Positions 1-14,204 of a stretch of 64,000 nt of DNA are shown here, piece after piece. The notes under the pieces were generated by a model, which was not told where the DNA came from, did no database searches, and worked only from the letters and a program-made list of their open reading frames with translations. The stretch's first letter is position 1. Each line of letters begins with the position of its first letter. The DNA is taken from assembly GCA_037013495.1 (NCBI GenBank), contig CM072803.1, positions 53,953,627-54,017,626 on the forward strand, in the 5' to 3' direction. A program made the position numbers and the translations under genes. This DNA is from Hippophae tibetana (Eukaryota > Streptophyta > Magnoliopsida > Rosales > Elaeagnaceae).

Positions 1-546
1 TAAGTTCTCTTTTCCACTGATTAATGTTACCTCATGTTCTATCATTATTTTCTTTTCTTTGTAAGACTTAATTCATAACAGAGGCAAAGTGATGCGAATA
101 TTATAACCACACTGCTAGATTGAAAAGGTGATGGTTAGAGGTTGATTTAGACATCATTTGTAAACTTCTTGTTACATAGCTAGAAATTTGGCTATAGGAT
201 TTGAGCGTAATATATCCCATCATATTAATTGGCTTCCTTCTCCTAGAATTCGTTTGGAACCTAGAATCTTAGGGAGAAAAGCGATAACCAAAGTAAAATT
301 CAATTGGTTGCATTCCAACACAACTAATAACTTATATATAATTTATAAATATTGATGTCATAAATGAATTATAAATTAGAATTGTTTATTTCTTATATAA
401 TATAATGAACGAAATTTCAAAAGTTTTATAGTTTGTCATTTTAAGACGTAGTAAATTCCATTTAATTATAACATAATTATAAGGAAATAAATTTTCGAGT
501 ATTTATTCTCCCAACTTTCTTTCGTAAAATACACTTGAGAAAATTT

Positions 547-3500
547 TAAGTTTTCTTTTCTATTTATTTATTTTTCCTCATGTTCTATCATTATTTTCTT
601 TCCTTTGTAAGTCTTAATTCCTAACACAGGCAAATTCATGCGACTTATGTTACATCCTTGTCAAATGTAAATGGTGATTGCTAGAGGTGTTTATATACAT
701 TATTTGTAAACTTCTTGTACATAGCCTCAAATATTGCTATAGTCGATGAGCGTAATATTTTCCCTCTTGTTTCTTGGTTTCATACTCTTAGAATGGGTTT
801 GGAACCAATATTCTTATGGAGAAATGGATAACCAAAGTGAAATTCAATAGGTTGCATTCTAAAACAACTAGAATAATTATAAATAAGTCAAGAATAATGA
901 TGTCATAAATGAATTATAAATAAGAATTACTAATACCTTATAGAAAATAATGAAGAAACTTCAAAAGTTTGATAGTTTTTCATTTTAAGACATAACAAAT
1001 TTCATTTAAATATACTATAATTATAACAAAATAAAATTTCGAGTTTTTATTCCCCCAACTTTCTTTTGTAAAATGGACATGAGAAAATGTTTAAGTCCTT
1101 TTTTCCACTGATTAATGTTACCTCATGTTCTATCATTATTTTCTTTTCTTTGTAAGACTTAATTCATAACACAGGCAAGGTGATGCGAATATTATAACCA
1201 CACTGCCAGATGGAAAATGTGATTGATAGAGGTAGTTTTAGACATCATTTGTAAACTTCTTGTTACATAGCGAGAAATTTTGCTATAGGATTTGAGCGTA
1301 ATGTATCCAATCATATTAATTGGCTTCCTTCTCTTAAAATTCGTTTGGAACCTAGAATGTTATGGAGAAAAGCGATAACCAAAGTAAAATTCAATAGGTT
1401 GAATTCCAACACAACTAATAACATATATATAAGTTACGAATATTGATGTCATAAATGAATTATAAATTAGAATTAGTCATCTCTTATATAATCTAATGAA
1501 CAAAATTTCAAAAGTTTTATAGTTTGTCATTTTAAGACATAATCAATTCCATTTAAATATAAAATAATTATAAGGAAATACATTTTGGAGTATTTATTCC
1601 CTCAACTTTCTTTCTTAAAATACACATGAGAAAATGTTTAAGTTTTCTTTTCTATTTATTTATTTTTTCCTCATGTTCTATCGTTATTTTCTTTCTTTTG
1701 TAAGTCTTAATTCCTAGCATAGGCAAATTCATGTGACTTATGTTTCCTTCTTGTCAAATGGAAATGGTGATTGCTAGAGGTGTTTATATACATTATTTGT
1801 AAACTTTTTGGTACATAGGATGAAATATTGCTATAGTCGATGAGCGTAATATTTTCCCTATTGTTTCTTGGTTTCATACTCTTAGAATGTGTTTGGAACC
1901 AATATTCTTGGGGAAAAAGGGATAACCAAAGTGAAATTCAATAGGTTGCATTCTAATACAACCAGAATAATTATAAATAAGTTAAGAATAATGATGTCAT
2001 AAATGAATGATAAATAAGAATGACTAATACCTTATAGAAAATAATGAAGAAACTTCAAAAGTTTGATAGTTTTTCATTTTAAGACATAACAAATTTCATT
2101 TAATTATATTATAATTATAACAAAATAAAATTTCGAGTTTTTATTCCCCCAAATTTCTTTTGTAAAATGGACATGAGAAAATGTTTAAGTTCTCTTTTCC
2201 ACTGATTAATGTTACCATATGTTCTATTATTATTTTCTTTTCTTTATAAGTCTTAATTCATAACACAAGCAAATTTATACTAATATTATAACCACCCTTC
2301 CAGATGTAAAAGGTGATGGTTGGAGGTTGTTTTAGACATCATTTGTAAAGTTCTTGTTACATACCTAGAAATTTTGCTATAGGATTTGAGCGTAATATAT
2401 CCAGTCATATTAATTGGCTTCCTTCTCTTAGAATTTGTTTGGAACCTAGAATCTTAGGTAGAAAAGCGATAACCAAAGTAAAATTCAATAGGTTGCATTC
2501 CAACACAACTAATAACTTATATATAAGTTATGAATATTGATGTCATAAATGAATTATAAATTAGAATTATTCATCTCTAATATAAAATAATGAACAAAAT
2601 TTCAAAAGTTTTATAGTTTGTCAATTTAGGACATAGTAAATTCCATTTAAATATATCATAATTATAAGGAAATACATTTTGGTGTATTTATTCCCCCAAC
2701 TTTCTTTTTGTAAAATACGTATTAGAAAATGTTTAAGTTTTCTTTTCAATTTATTTATTTTTCCTCATGTTCTATCCTTATTTTCTATCTTTGGTAAGTC
2801 TTAACTCCCAACGCATGTAAATTTGTGGGAATTTTACTACCTCCATGTCAAAGGGAAAAGGTGATTGCTAGAGTTGGTTTAAGACATTATTTGTAAACTT
2901 CTTGGTACATAGCCTGAAAAATTGCTATAGTCGATGAGCGTAATATTTCCCATCATGTTTCTTGGCTTCATACTCTTGGAATGGGTTTGGAACCAAAATT
3001 CTTAGGGAAAGAGAGATAACCAAAGTGAAATTCAATAGGTTTCATTCTATCACAACGAGAATAACTTATAAATAAGCTAAGAAAAATGATGTCATAAATG
3101 AATTATAAATAAGAATTACTAATACCTTATAGAAAATAATGAATAAACATCACAAGTTTGATAGTTTTTCTTTTTGAGACGAATGAAATTCAATTTAAAT
3201 ATTTTATATTTTTAACAAAATAAAATTTTGAGTTTTTATTCCCCAAACTTTCTTTTGTAAAATTGACATGAGAAAATATTTAAGTTCTCTTTGCCATTCA
3301 TTTATGTTACCTCGTGTTCTATCATTATTTTATTTTCTTTCTAAGTCTTAATTCATAACACAAGCAAATTTATACGAATATTATAACCACCCTTGCAGAT
3401 GGAAAAGGAGATGGTTAGAGGTTGTTTTAGACATCAATTGTAAGCTTCTTGTTACATACCTAGAAATTTTGCTATAGGATTTGAGCGTAATATATGCAGT

Positions 3501-4918
3501 CATATTAATTGGTTTCCTTCTCTTAGAATTTGTTTGGAACATAGAATCTTAGGGAGAAAAGCTATAACCAAAGTAAAATTCAATAGGTTGCATTCCAACA
3601 CAACTATAACTTATATATAAGTTACGTATATGGATGTCATAAATGAATTATAAATTAGAATTATTCATCTCTAATATAAAATAATGAACAAAATTTCAAA
3701 AGTTTTATAGTTTATCATTTTAAGACATAGTAAATTCCATTTAAATATATTATAATTATAAGAAAATACATTTTGGTGTACCTATTCCCCCAACATTCTT
3801 TTTGTAAAATACGCATTAGAAAATGTTTAAGTTTTCTTTTCAATTTATTTATTTTTCCTCATGTTCTATCGTTATTTTCTTTCCTTTGTAAGTCTTAATT
3901 CCTAGCACAGGCAAATTCATGCGACTTATGTTACATCCTTGTCAAATGGAAATGGTGATTGCTAGAGTTGTTTATATACATTATCTCTAAACTTCTTGGT
4001 ACATAGCCTGAAATATTGCTATAGTCGATGAACGTAATATTTTCCCTCTTGTTTCTTGGTTTCATAGTCTTAGAATGGGTTTGGAACCAATATTCTTAGG
4101 AAAAAAGGGATAACCAAAGTGAAATTCAATAGGTTGCATTCTAAATCAACCAGAATAATTATAAATAAGTCAAGAATAATGATGTCATAAATGAATGATA
4201 AATAAGAATTACTAATACCTTATAGAAAATAATGAAGAAACTTCAAAACTTTGATAGTTTTTAATTTTAAGACGTAACAAATTTCATTTAAATATATTAT
4301 AATTATAAAAAAATAAAATTTTGAGTTTTTTTTCCTCCAACTTTCTTTTGTAAAATGGACATGAGAAAATGTTTAAGTTCTCTTTTCCACTATTTAATGT
4401 AACCTAATGTTCTATCATTATTTTCTTTTCTTTGTAAGACTTAATTCATAACATAGGCAAAGTGATGCGAATATTATAACCACACTGCTAGATTGAAAAG
4501 GTGATGGTTTGAGGTTGATTTAGACCTCATTTGTAAACTTCTTGTTACATAGCTAGAAATTTTGCTATAGGATTTGAGCGTAATATATCCAATCATATTA
4601 ATTGGCTTCCTTCTTTTAGAATTCGTTTGGAACCTAGAATCTTAGGGAGAAAACGATAACCAAAGTATAATTCAATAGGTTGCATTCCAACACAACTAAT
4701 AACTTATATATAAGTTACGAATATTGAAGTCATAAATGAATTATAAATTAGAATTAGTCATCTCTTATATAATATAATGAACAAAATTTCAAATTTTTTA
4801 TAGTTTGTCATTGTAAGACATAATCAATTCCATTTAAATATAAAATAATTATAAGGAAATACATTTTAGAGTATTTATTCCCCCAACTTTCTTTCGTAAA
4901 ATACACATGAGAAAATTT
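547..4918 (+). repeat. 8-monomer higher-order repeat, copy 1 (period 4372 bp)
   Basis: Eight monomers (B-A-B-A-B-A-B-A) are repeated almost base for base at 4919-9290. Every monomer start is offset by exactly 4372 bp (547/4919, 1092/5464, 1639/6011, 2186/6558, 2734/7106, 3281/7653, 3828/8200, 4374/8746), so no net length change has accumulated. Comparing by eye I noticed one substitution (T at 869, C at 5241). Neighbouring monomers inside the unit differ much more from each other than the two copies do. That is the signature of a recent tandem duplication of the whole 8-mer. Confidence 0.93.
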
Positions 4919-7900
4919 TAAGTTTTCTTTTCTATTTATTTATTTTTCCTCATGTTCTATCATTATTTTCTTTCCTTTGTAAGTCTTAATTCCTAACACA
5001 GGCAAATTCATGCGACTTATGTTACATCCTTGTCAAATGTAAATGGTGATTGCTAGAGGTGTTTATATACATTATTTGTAAACTTCTTGTACATAGCCTC
5101 AAATATTGCTATAGTCGATGAGCGTAATATTTTCCCTCTTGTTTCTTGGTTTCATACTCTTAGAATGGGTTTGGAACCAATATTCTTATGGAGAAATGGA
5201 TAACCAAAGTGAAATTCAATAGGTTGCATTCTAAAACAACCAGAATAATTATAAATAAGTCAAGAATAATGATGTCATAAATGAATTATAAATAAGAATT
5301 ACTAATACCTTATAGAAAATAATGAAGAAACTTCAAAAGTTTGATAGTTTTTCATTTTAAGACATAACAAATTTCATTTAAATATACTATAATTATAACA
5401 AAATAAAATTTCGAGTTTTTATTCCCCCAACTTTCTTTTGTAAAATGGACATGAGAAAATGTTTAAGTCCTTTTTTCCACTGATTAATGTTACCTCATGT
5501 TCTATCATTATTTTCTTTTCTTTGTAAGACTTAATTCATAACACAGGCAAGGTGATGCGAATATTATAACCACACTGCCAGATGGAAAATGTGATTGATA
5601 GAGGTAGTTTTAGACATCATTTGTAAACTTCTTGTTACATAGCGAGAAATTTTGCTATAGGATTTGAGCGTAATGTATCCAATCATATTAATTGGCTTCC
5701 TTCTCTTAAAATTCGTTTGGAACCTAGAATGTTATGGAGAAAAGCGATAACCAAAGTAAAATTCAATAGGTTGAATTCCAACACAACTAATAACATATAT
5801 ATAAGTTACGAATATTGATGTCATAAATGAATTATAAATTAGAATTAGTCATCTCTTATATAATCTAATGAACAAAATTTCAAAAGTTTTATAGTTTGTC
5901 ATTTTAAGACATAATCAATTCCATTTAAATATAAAATAATTATAAGGAAATACATTTTGGAGTATTTATTCCCTCAACTTTCTTTCTTAAAATACACATG
6001 AGAAAATGTTTAAGTTTTCTTTTCTATTTATTTATTTTTTCCTCATGTTCTATCGTTATTTTCTTTCTTTTGTAAGTCTTAATTCCTAGCATAGGCAAAT
6101 TCATGTGACTTATGTTTCCTTCTTGTCAAATGGAAATGGTGATTGCTAGAGGTGTTTATATACATTATTTGTAAACTTTTTGGTACATAGGATGAAATAT
6201 TGCTATAGTCGATGAGCGTAATATTTTCCCTATTGTTTCTTGGTTTCATACTCTTAGAATGTGTTTGGAACCAATATTCTTGGGGAAAAAGGGATAACCA
6301 AAGTGAAATTCAATAGGTTGCATTCTAATACAACCAGAATAATTATAAATAAGTTAAGAATAATGATGTCATAAATGAATGATAAATAAGAATGACTAAT
6401 ACCTTATAGAAAATAATGAAGAAACTTCAAAAGTTTGATAGTTTTTCATTTTAAGACATAACAAATTTCATTTAATTATATTATAATTATAACAAAATAA
6501 AATTTCGAGTTTTTATTCCCCCAAATTTCTTTTGTAAAATGGACATGAGAAAATGTTTAAGTTCTCTTTTCCACTGATTAATGTTACCATATGTTCTATT
6601 ATTATTTTCTTTTCTTTATAAGTCTTAATTCATAACACAAGCAAATTTATACTAATATTATAACCACCCTTCCAGATGTAAAAGGTGATGGTTGGAGGTT
6701 GTTTTAGACATCATTTGTAAAGTTCTTGTTACATACCTAGAAATTTTGCTATAGGATTTGAGCGTAATATATCCAGTCATATTAATTGGCTTCCTTCTCT
6801 TAGAATTTGTTTGGAACCTAGAATCTTAGGTAGAAAAGCGATAACCAAAGTAAAATTCAATAGGTTGCATTCCAACACAACTAATAACTTATATATAAGT
6901 TATGAATATTGATGTCATAAATGAATTATAAATTAGAATTATTCATCTCTAATATAAAATAATGAACAAAATTTCAAAAGTTTTATAGTTTGTCAATTTA
7001 GGACATAGTAAATTCCATTTAAATATATCATAATTATAAGGAAATACATTTTGGTGTATTTATTCCCCCAACTTTCTTTTTGTAAAATACGTATTAGAAA
7101 ATGTTTAAGTTTTCTTTTCAATTTATTTATTTTTCCTCATGTTCTATCCTTATTTTCTATCTTTGGTAAGTCTTAACTCCCAACGCATGTAAATTTGTGG
7201 GAATTTTACTACCTCCATGTCAAAGGGAAAAGGTGATTGCTAGAGTTGGTTTAAGACATTATTTGTAAACTTCTTGGTACATAGCCTGAAAAATTGCTAT
7301 AGTCGATGAGCGTAATATTTCCCATCATGTTTCTTGGCTTCATACTCTTGGAATGGGTTTGGAACCAAAATTCTTAGGGAAAGAGAGATAACCAAAGTGA
7401 AATTCAATAGGTTTCATTCTATCACAACGAGAATAACTTATAAATAAGCTAAGAAAAATGATGTCATAAATGAATTATAAATAAGAATTACTAATACCTT
7501 ATAGAAAATAATGAATAAACATCACAAGTTTGATAGTTTTTCTTTTTGAGACGAATGAAATTCAATTTAAATATTTTATATTTTTAACAAAATAAAATTT
7601 TGAGTTTTTATTCCCCAAACTTTCTTTTGTAAAATTGACATGAGAAAATATTTAAGTTCTCTTTGCCATTCATTTATGTTACCTCGTGTTCTATCATTAT
7701 TTTATTTTCTTTCTAAGTCTTAATTCATAACACAAGCAAATTTATACGAATATTATAACCACCCTTGCAGATGGAAAAGGAGATGGTTAGAGGTTGTTTT
7801 AGACATCAATTGTAAGCTTCTTGTTACATACCTAGAAATTTTGCTATAGGATTTGAGCGTAATATATGCAGTCATATTAATTGGTTTCCTTCTCTTAGAA

Positions 7901-9290
7901 TTTGTTTGGAACATAGAATCTTAGGGAGAAAAGCTATAACCAAAGTAAAATTCAATAGGTTGCATTCCAACACAACTATAACTTATATATAAGTTACGTA
8001 TATGGATGTCATAAATGAATTATAAATTAGAATTATTCATCTCTAATATAAAATAATGAACAAAATTTCAAAAGTTTTATAGTTTATCATTTTAAGACAT
8101 AGTAAATTCCATTTAAATATATTATAATTATAAGAAAATACATTTTGGTGTACCTATTCCCCCAACATTCTTTTTGTAAAATACGCATTAGAAAATGTTT
8201 AAGTTTTCTTTTCAATTTATTTATTTTTCCTCATGTTCTATCGTTATTTTCTTTCCTTTGTAAGTCTTAATTCCTAGCACAGGCAAATTCATGCGACTTA
8301 TGTTACATCCTTGTCAAATGGAAATGGTGATTGCTAGAGTTGTTTATATACATTATCTCTAAACTTCTTGGTACATAGCCTGAAATATTGCTATAGTCGA
8401 TGAACGTAATATTTTCCCTCTTGTTTCTTGGTTTCATAGTCTTAGAATGGGTTTGGAACCAATATTCTTAGGAAAAAAGGGATAACCAAAGTGAAATTCA
8501 ATAGGTTGCATTCTAAATCAACCAGAATAATTATAAATAAGTCAAGAATAATGATGTCATAAATGAATGATAAATAAGAATTACTAATACCTTATAGAAA
8601 ATAATGAAGAAACTTCAAAACTTTGATAGTTTTTAATTTTAAGACGTAACAAATTTCATTTAAATATATTATAATTATAAAAAAATAAAATTTTGAGTTT
8701 TTTTTCCTCCAACTTTCTTTTGTAAAATGGACATGAGAAAATGTTTAAGTTCTCTTTTCCACTATTTAATGTAACCTAATGTTCTATCATTATTTTCTTT
8801 TCTTTGTAAGACTTAATTCATAACATAGGCAAAGTGATGCGAATATTATAACCACACTGCTAGATTGAAAAGGTGATGGTTTGAGGTTGATTTAGACCTC
8901 ATTTGTAAACTTCTTGTTACATAGCTAGAAATTTTGCTATAGGATTTGAGCGTAATATATCCAATCATATTAATTGGCTTCCTTCTTTTAGAATTCGTTT
9001 GGAACCTAGAATCTTAGGGAGAAAACGATAACCAAAGTATAATTCAATAGGTTGCATTCCAACACAACTAATAACTTATATATAAGTTACGAATATTGAA
9101 GTCATAAATGAATTATAAATTAGAATTAGTCATCTCTTATATAATATAATGAACAAAATTTCAAATTTTTTATAGTTTGTCATTGTAAGACATAATCAAT
9201 TCCATTTAAATATAAAATAATTATAAGGAAATACATTTTAGAGTATTTATTCCCCCAACTTTCTTTCGTAAAATACACATGAGAAAATTT
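4919..9290 (+). repeat. 8-monomer higher-order repeat, copy 2
   Basis: Second copy of the 4372 bp unit, directly abutting the first. Identity to copy 1 continues slightly past 9290, to about 9333, where the next B monomer starts to differ (ATCGTTATT against ATCATTATT). The exact crossover therefore lies in the shared T-rich start of a B monomer. Because the join is in register, homologous unequal exchange is the simplest origin. An assembly artefact is possible, since the two copies are nearly indistinguishable. Confidence 0.92.
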
Positions 9291-10927
9291 TAAGTTTTCT
9301 TTTCTATTTATTTATTTTTCCTCATGTTCTATCGTTATTTTCTTTCCTTTGTAAGTCTTAATTCCTAGCACAGGCAAATTCATGCGACTTATGTTTCCTT
9401 CTTGTCAAATGGAAATGGTGATTGCTAGAGGTGTTTATATACATTATTTATAAACTTTTTGGTACATAGGATGAAATATTGCTAGAGTCGATGAACGTAA
9501 TATTTTCCCTCTTGTTTCTTGGTTTCATACTCTTAGAATGGGTTTGGAACCAATATTCTTAGGGAAAAAGGGATAACCAAAGTGAAATTCAATAGGTTGC
9601 ATTCTAAATCAACCAGAATAATTAAAAATAAGTCAAGAATAATGATGTCATAAATGAATGATAAATAAGAATTACTAATACCTTATAGAAAATAATGAAG
9701 AAACTTCAAAACTTTGATAGTTTTTAATTTTAAGACGTAACAAATTTCATTTAAATATATTATAATTATAAAAAAATAAAATTTCGAGTTTTTATTCCCC
9801 CAAGTTTCTTTTGTAAAATGGACATGAGAAAATGTTTAAGTTCTCTTTTCCACTATTTAATGTTACCTCATGTTCTATCATTATTTTCTTTTCTTTGTAA
9901 GACTTAATTCATAACATAGGCAAAGTGATGCGAATATTATAACCACACTGCTAGATTGAAAAGGTGATGGTTTGAGGTTGATTTAGACCTCATTTGTAAA
10001 CTTCTTGTTACATAGCTAGAAATTTTGCTATAGGATTTGAGCGTAATATATCCAATCATATTAATTGGCTTCCTTCTTTTAGAATTCGTTTGGAACCTAG
10101 AATCTTAGGGAGAAAACGATAACCAAAGTATAATTCAATAGGTTGCATTCCAACACAACTAATAACTTATATATAAGTTACGAATATTGAAGTCATAAAT
10201 GAATTATAAATTAGAATTAGTCATCTCTTATATAATATAATGAACAAAATTTCAAATTTTTTATAGTTTGTCATTGTAAGACATAATCAATTCCATTTAA
10301 ATATAAAATAATTATAAGGAAATACATTTTGGAGTATTTATTCCCCCAACTTTCTTTCGTAAAATACACATGAGAAAATTTTAAGTTTTCTTTTCTATTT
10401 ATTTATTTTTCCTCATGTTCTATCGTTATTTTCTTTCCTTTGTAAGTCTTAATTCCTAGCACAGGCAAATTCATGCGACTTATGTTTCCTTCTTGTCAAA
10501 TGGAAATGGTGATTGCTAGAGGTGTTTATATACATTATTTATAAACTTTTTGGTACATAGGATGAAATATTGCTAGAGTCGATGAGCGTAATATTTTCCC
10601 TCTTGTTTCTTGGTTTCATACTCTTAGAATGGGTTTGGAACCAATATTCTTAGGGAAAAAGGGATAACCAAAGTCAAATTCAATAGGTTGCATTCTAAAA
10701 CAACCAGAATAATTAAAAATAAGTTAAGAATAATGATGTCATAAATGAATGGCAAATAAGAATTACTAATACCTTACAGAAAATAATGAAGAAACTTCAA
10801 AAGTTTGATAGTTTTTAATTTTAAGACGTAACAAATTTCATTTAAATATATTATAATTATAAGAAAATAAAATTTCGAGTTTTTATTCCCCCAAGTTTCT
10901 TTTGTAAAATGGACATGAGAAAATGTT
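8746..10927 (+). repeat. Duplicated A-B dimer (1091 bp period)
   Basis: Dimers 8746-9836 and 9837-10927 share private variants: AGATTGAAAAGGTGATGG, GTTTGAGGTTGATTTAGACC, CTTCTTTTAGAATTCG and GAAAACGATAACC in A; TTTCCTTCTTGTC, ATTTATAAACTTTTTGG and GCTAGAGTCGATGA in B. They differ at only scattered positions (for example ATGTAACCTAATG against ATGTTACCTCATG). The A monomer at 8746 is also the last monomer of the 8-mer copy 2, so this duplication overlaps the end of the larger one. Confidence 0.85.
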
Positions 10928-12020
10928 TAAGTTCTCTTTTCCACTGATTAATGTTACCTCATGTTCTATCATTATTTTCTTTTCTTTGTAAGGCTTAATT
11001 CATAACACATGCAAAGTGATGCGAATATTATAACCACACTGCCAGATGGAAAATGTGATTGTTAGAGGTTGATATAGACATCATTTGTAAACTTCTGGTT
11101 ACATAGTTAGAAATTTTGCTATAGGATTTGAGCGTAATATATCCAATGATATTAATTGGCTTCCCTCTCTTAGAATTCGTTTGGAACCTTGAATCTTAGG
11201 GAGAAAAGCGATAACCAAAGTAAAATTCAATGGGTTGCATTCCAGCACAACTAATAACTTATATATAAGTTTCGAATATTGATGTCATAAATGAATTATA
11301 AATTAGAATTAGTCATCTCTTATATAATATAATGAACAAAATTTCAAAATTTTTATAGTTTGTCATTGTAAGACATAATCAATTCCATTTAAATATAAAA
11401 TAATTATAAGGAAATACATTTTGGAGTATTTATTCTCCCAACTTTCTTTCTTAAAATACACATAAGAAAATGTTTAAGTTTTCTTTTCTATTTATTTATT
11501 TTTCCTCATGTTCTATCGTTATTTTCTTTCCTTTGTAAGTCTTAATTCCTAGCACAGGAAAATTCATACGACTTATGTTACATCCTTGTCAAATGAAAAT
11601 GGTGATTGCTAGAGGTGTTTATATACATTATTTGTAAACTTCTTGATACATAGCCTGAAATATTGCTATAGTCGATGAGCGTAATATTTTCCCTCTTTTT
11701 TCTTGGTTTCATAGTCTTAGAATGGGTTTGGAACCAATATTCTTAGGGAAAAAGGGATAACCAAAGTGAAATTCAATAGGTTGCATTCTAAAACAACCAG
11801 AATAATTGTAAATAAGTTAAGAATAATGATGTCATAAATGAATGATAAATTAGAATTACTAATACCTTATAGAAAATAATGAAGAAACTTCAAAAGTTTG
11901 ATAGTTTTTAATTTTAAGACGTAACAAATTTCATTTAAATATATTATAATTATAACAAAATAAAATTTCGAGTTTTTATTCCTCCAACTTTCTTTTGTAA
12001 AATGGACATTAGAAACTGTT
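10928..12020 (+). repeat. A1-B1 dimer linking the left duplications
   Basis: One ordinary dimer (A at 10928, B at 11475). The A monomer shares variants with the A at 15299 (GTTAGAGGTTGATATAGACATC, ACTTCTGGTTACATAG). The B monomer shares TTCTTGATACATAGCC with the B at 18033. So this dimer's relatives lie 4.4 to 6.6 kb downstream rather than next door. Confidence 0.75.
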
Positions 12021-13112
12021 TAAGTTCTCTTTTCCACTAATTAATGTTACCTCATGTTCTATCATTATTTTCTTTTCTTTTTAACACTTTATTCATAACA
12101 CATGCAAAGTGATGCGAATATTATATCCACACTGCTAGATGGAAAAGGTGATGGTTAGAGGTTGATTTAGACATCATTTGTAAACTTCTTGTTACATTGC
12201 TAGAAATTTTGCTATAGGATTTGAGCGTAATATATCCCATCATATTAATTGGCTTCCTTCTCCTAGAATTCGTTTGGAACCTAAAATCTTAGGGAGAAAA
12301 GCGATAACCAAAGTAAAATTCAATTGGTTGCATTCCAACACAACTAATAACTTATATATAAGTTATAAATATTGATGTCATAAATGAATTATAAATTAGA
12401 AATGTTCATTTCTTATATAATATAATGAACGAAATTTCAAAAGTTTTATAGTTTGTCATTTTAAGACGTAGTAAATTTCATTTAAATATAACATAATTAT
12501 AAGGAAATAAATTTTCTTGTATTTATTCTCCCAACTTTCTTTCGTAAAATACACATGAGAAAATTTTAAGTTTTCTTTTCTATTTATTTATTTTTCCTCA
12601 TGTTCTATCATTATTTTCTTTCCTTTGTAAGTCTTAATTCCTAGCACAGGCAAATTCATGCGACTTATGTTACATCCTTGTCAAATGTAAATGGTGATTG
12701 CTATAGGTGTTTATATACATTATTTGTAAACTTCTTGTACATAGCCTCAAATATTGCTATAGTCGATGAGCGTAATATTTTCCCTCTTGTTTCTTGGTTT
12801 CATACTCTTAGAATGGGTTTGGAACCAATATTATTATGGAAAAAGGGATAACCAAAGTGAAATTCAATAGGTTGTATTTTAAAACAACCAGAATAATTAT
12901 AAATAAGTCAAGAATAATGATGTCATAAATGAATGATAAATAAGAATTACTAATACCTTATAGAAAATAATGAAAACACTTCAAAAGTTTGATAGTTTTT
13001 AATTTTAAGACGTAACAAATTTCATTTAAATATATTATAATTATAAAAAAAATAAAATTTCGAGTTTTTATTCCCCCAACTTTCTTTTGTAAAATGGACA
13101 TGAGAAAATGTT

Positions 13113-13658
13113 TAAGTTCTCTTTTCCACTGATTAATGTTACCTCATGTTCTCTCATTATTTTCTTTTCTTTGTAAGACTTAATTCATAACACAGGCAAA
13201 GTGATGCGAATATTATAACCACACTGCTAGATTGAAAAGGTGATGGTTAGAGGTTGATTTAGACATCATTTGTAAACTTCTTGTTACATAGGTAGAAATT
13301 TTGCTATAGGATTTGAGCGTAATATATCCAATCATATTAATTGGCTTTATTCTCTTAGAATTCGTTTGGAACCTAGAATCTTAGGGAGAAAAGCGATAAC
13401 CAAAGTAAAATTCAATAGGTTGCATTCCAACACAACTAATAACTTATATATAAGTTACGAATATTGATGTCATAAATGAATTATAAATTAGAATTAGTCA
13501 TCTCTTATATAATATAATGAACGAAATTTCAAAAGTTTTATAGTTTGTCATTTTAAGACGTATTAAATTCCATTTAAATATAACATAATTATAAGGAAAT
13601 AAATTTTCGAGTATTTATTCTCCCAACTTTCTTTCGTAAAATACACATGAGAAAATTT
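13113..13658 (+). repeat. Representative A1 monomer (546 bp)
   Basis: A full-length type A monomer of the left subfamily. In order: a pyrimidine-rich start; GAGCGTAATAT at 13315; GAATTCGTTTGGAACC; GATAACCAAAGT at 13395; the shared ATTCAATAGGTTGCATTCC; an 18 bp perfect palindrome at 13440-13457; GATGTCATAAATGAATTATAA; and a closing TTTATTCTCCCAACTTTC segment. Use it as a reference for A1. No subrepeat is obvious inside the monomer by eye. Confidence 0.9.
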
Positions 13659-14204
13659 TAAGTTTTCTTTTCTATTGATTTATTTTTCCTCATGTTCTAT
13701 CATTATTTTCTTTCCTTTGTAAGTCTTAATTCCTAGCACAGGAAAATTCATGCGACTTATGTTACATCCTTGTCAAATGGAAATGGTGATTGCTAGAGGT
13801 GTTTATATACATTATTTGTAAACTTCTTGGTACATAGCCTGAAATATTGCTATAGTCGATGAGCGTAATATTTTCCCTCTTGTTTCTTGGTTTCATACTC
13901 TTAGAATGGGTTTGGAACCAATATTCTTAGGGAAAAAGGGATAACCAAAGTGAAATTCAATAGGTTGCATTCTAATACAACCAGAATAATTATAAATAAG
14001 TTAAGAATAATGATGTCATAAATGAATGATAAATAAGAATGACTAATACCTTATAGAAAATAATGAAGAAACTTCAAAAGTTTGATAGTTTTTCATTTTA
14101 AGACATAACAAATTTCATTTAATTATATTATAATTATAACAAAATAAAATTTCGAGTTTTTATTCCCCCAACTTTCTTTTGTAAAATGGACATGAGAAAA
14201 TGTT
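13659..14204 (+). repeat. Representative B1 monomer (546 bp)
   Basis: A full-length type B monomer of the left subfamily. It begins with a T-rich TTTCTTTTCTATTGATTTA segment, has GAGCGTAATAT at 13861 and GATAACCAAAGT at 13940 (79 bp apart, against 80 in the neighbouring A1), and ends TTTATTCCCCCAACTTTC. Where A1 has the perfect palindrome, B1 has only AATTATAAATAAGTTAAG, which is not a perfect dyad. This is the clearest structural difference between the two monomer types. Confidence 0.9.

Noticed and set aside
13370-13385. CENP-B-box-like ATTCGTTTGGAACC in A1 monomers
   Set aside because: It resembles the start of the mammalian CENP-B box (TTCGTTGGAA) but has an extra base and lacks the CGGG core. 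Middle-block A and B monomers read GGGTTTGGAACC, so the TTCG looks like a subfamily change, not a kept binding site.
13113-13658. Internal ~182 bp trimer structure of the monomer
   Set aside because: The three thirds of the monomer show no similarity to one another by eye; only the length is suggestive.
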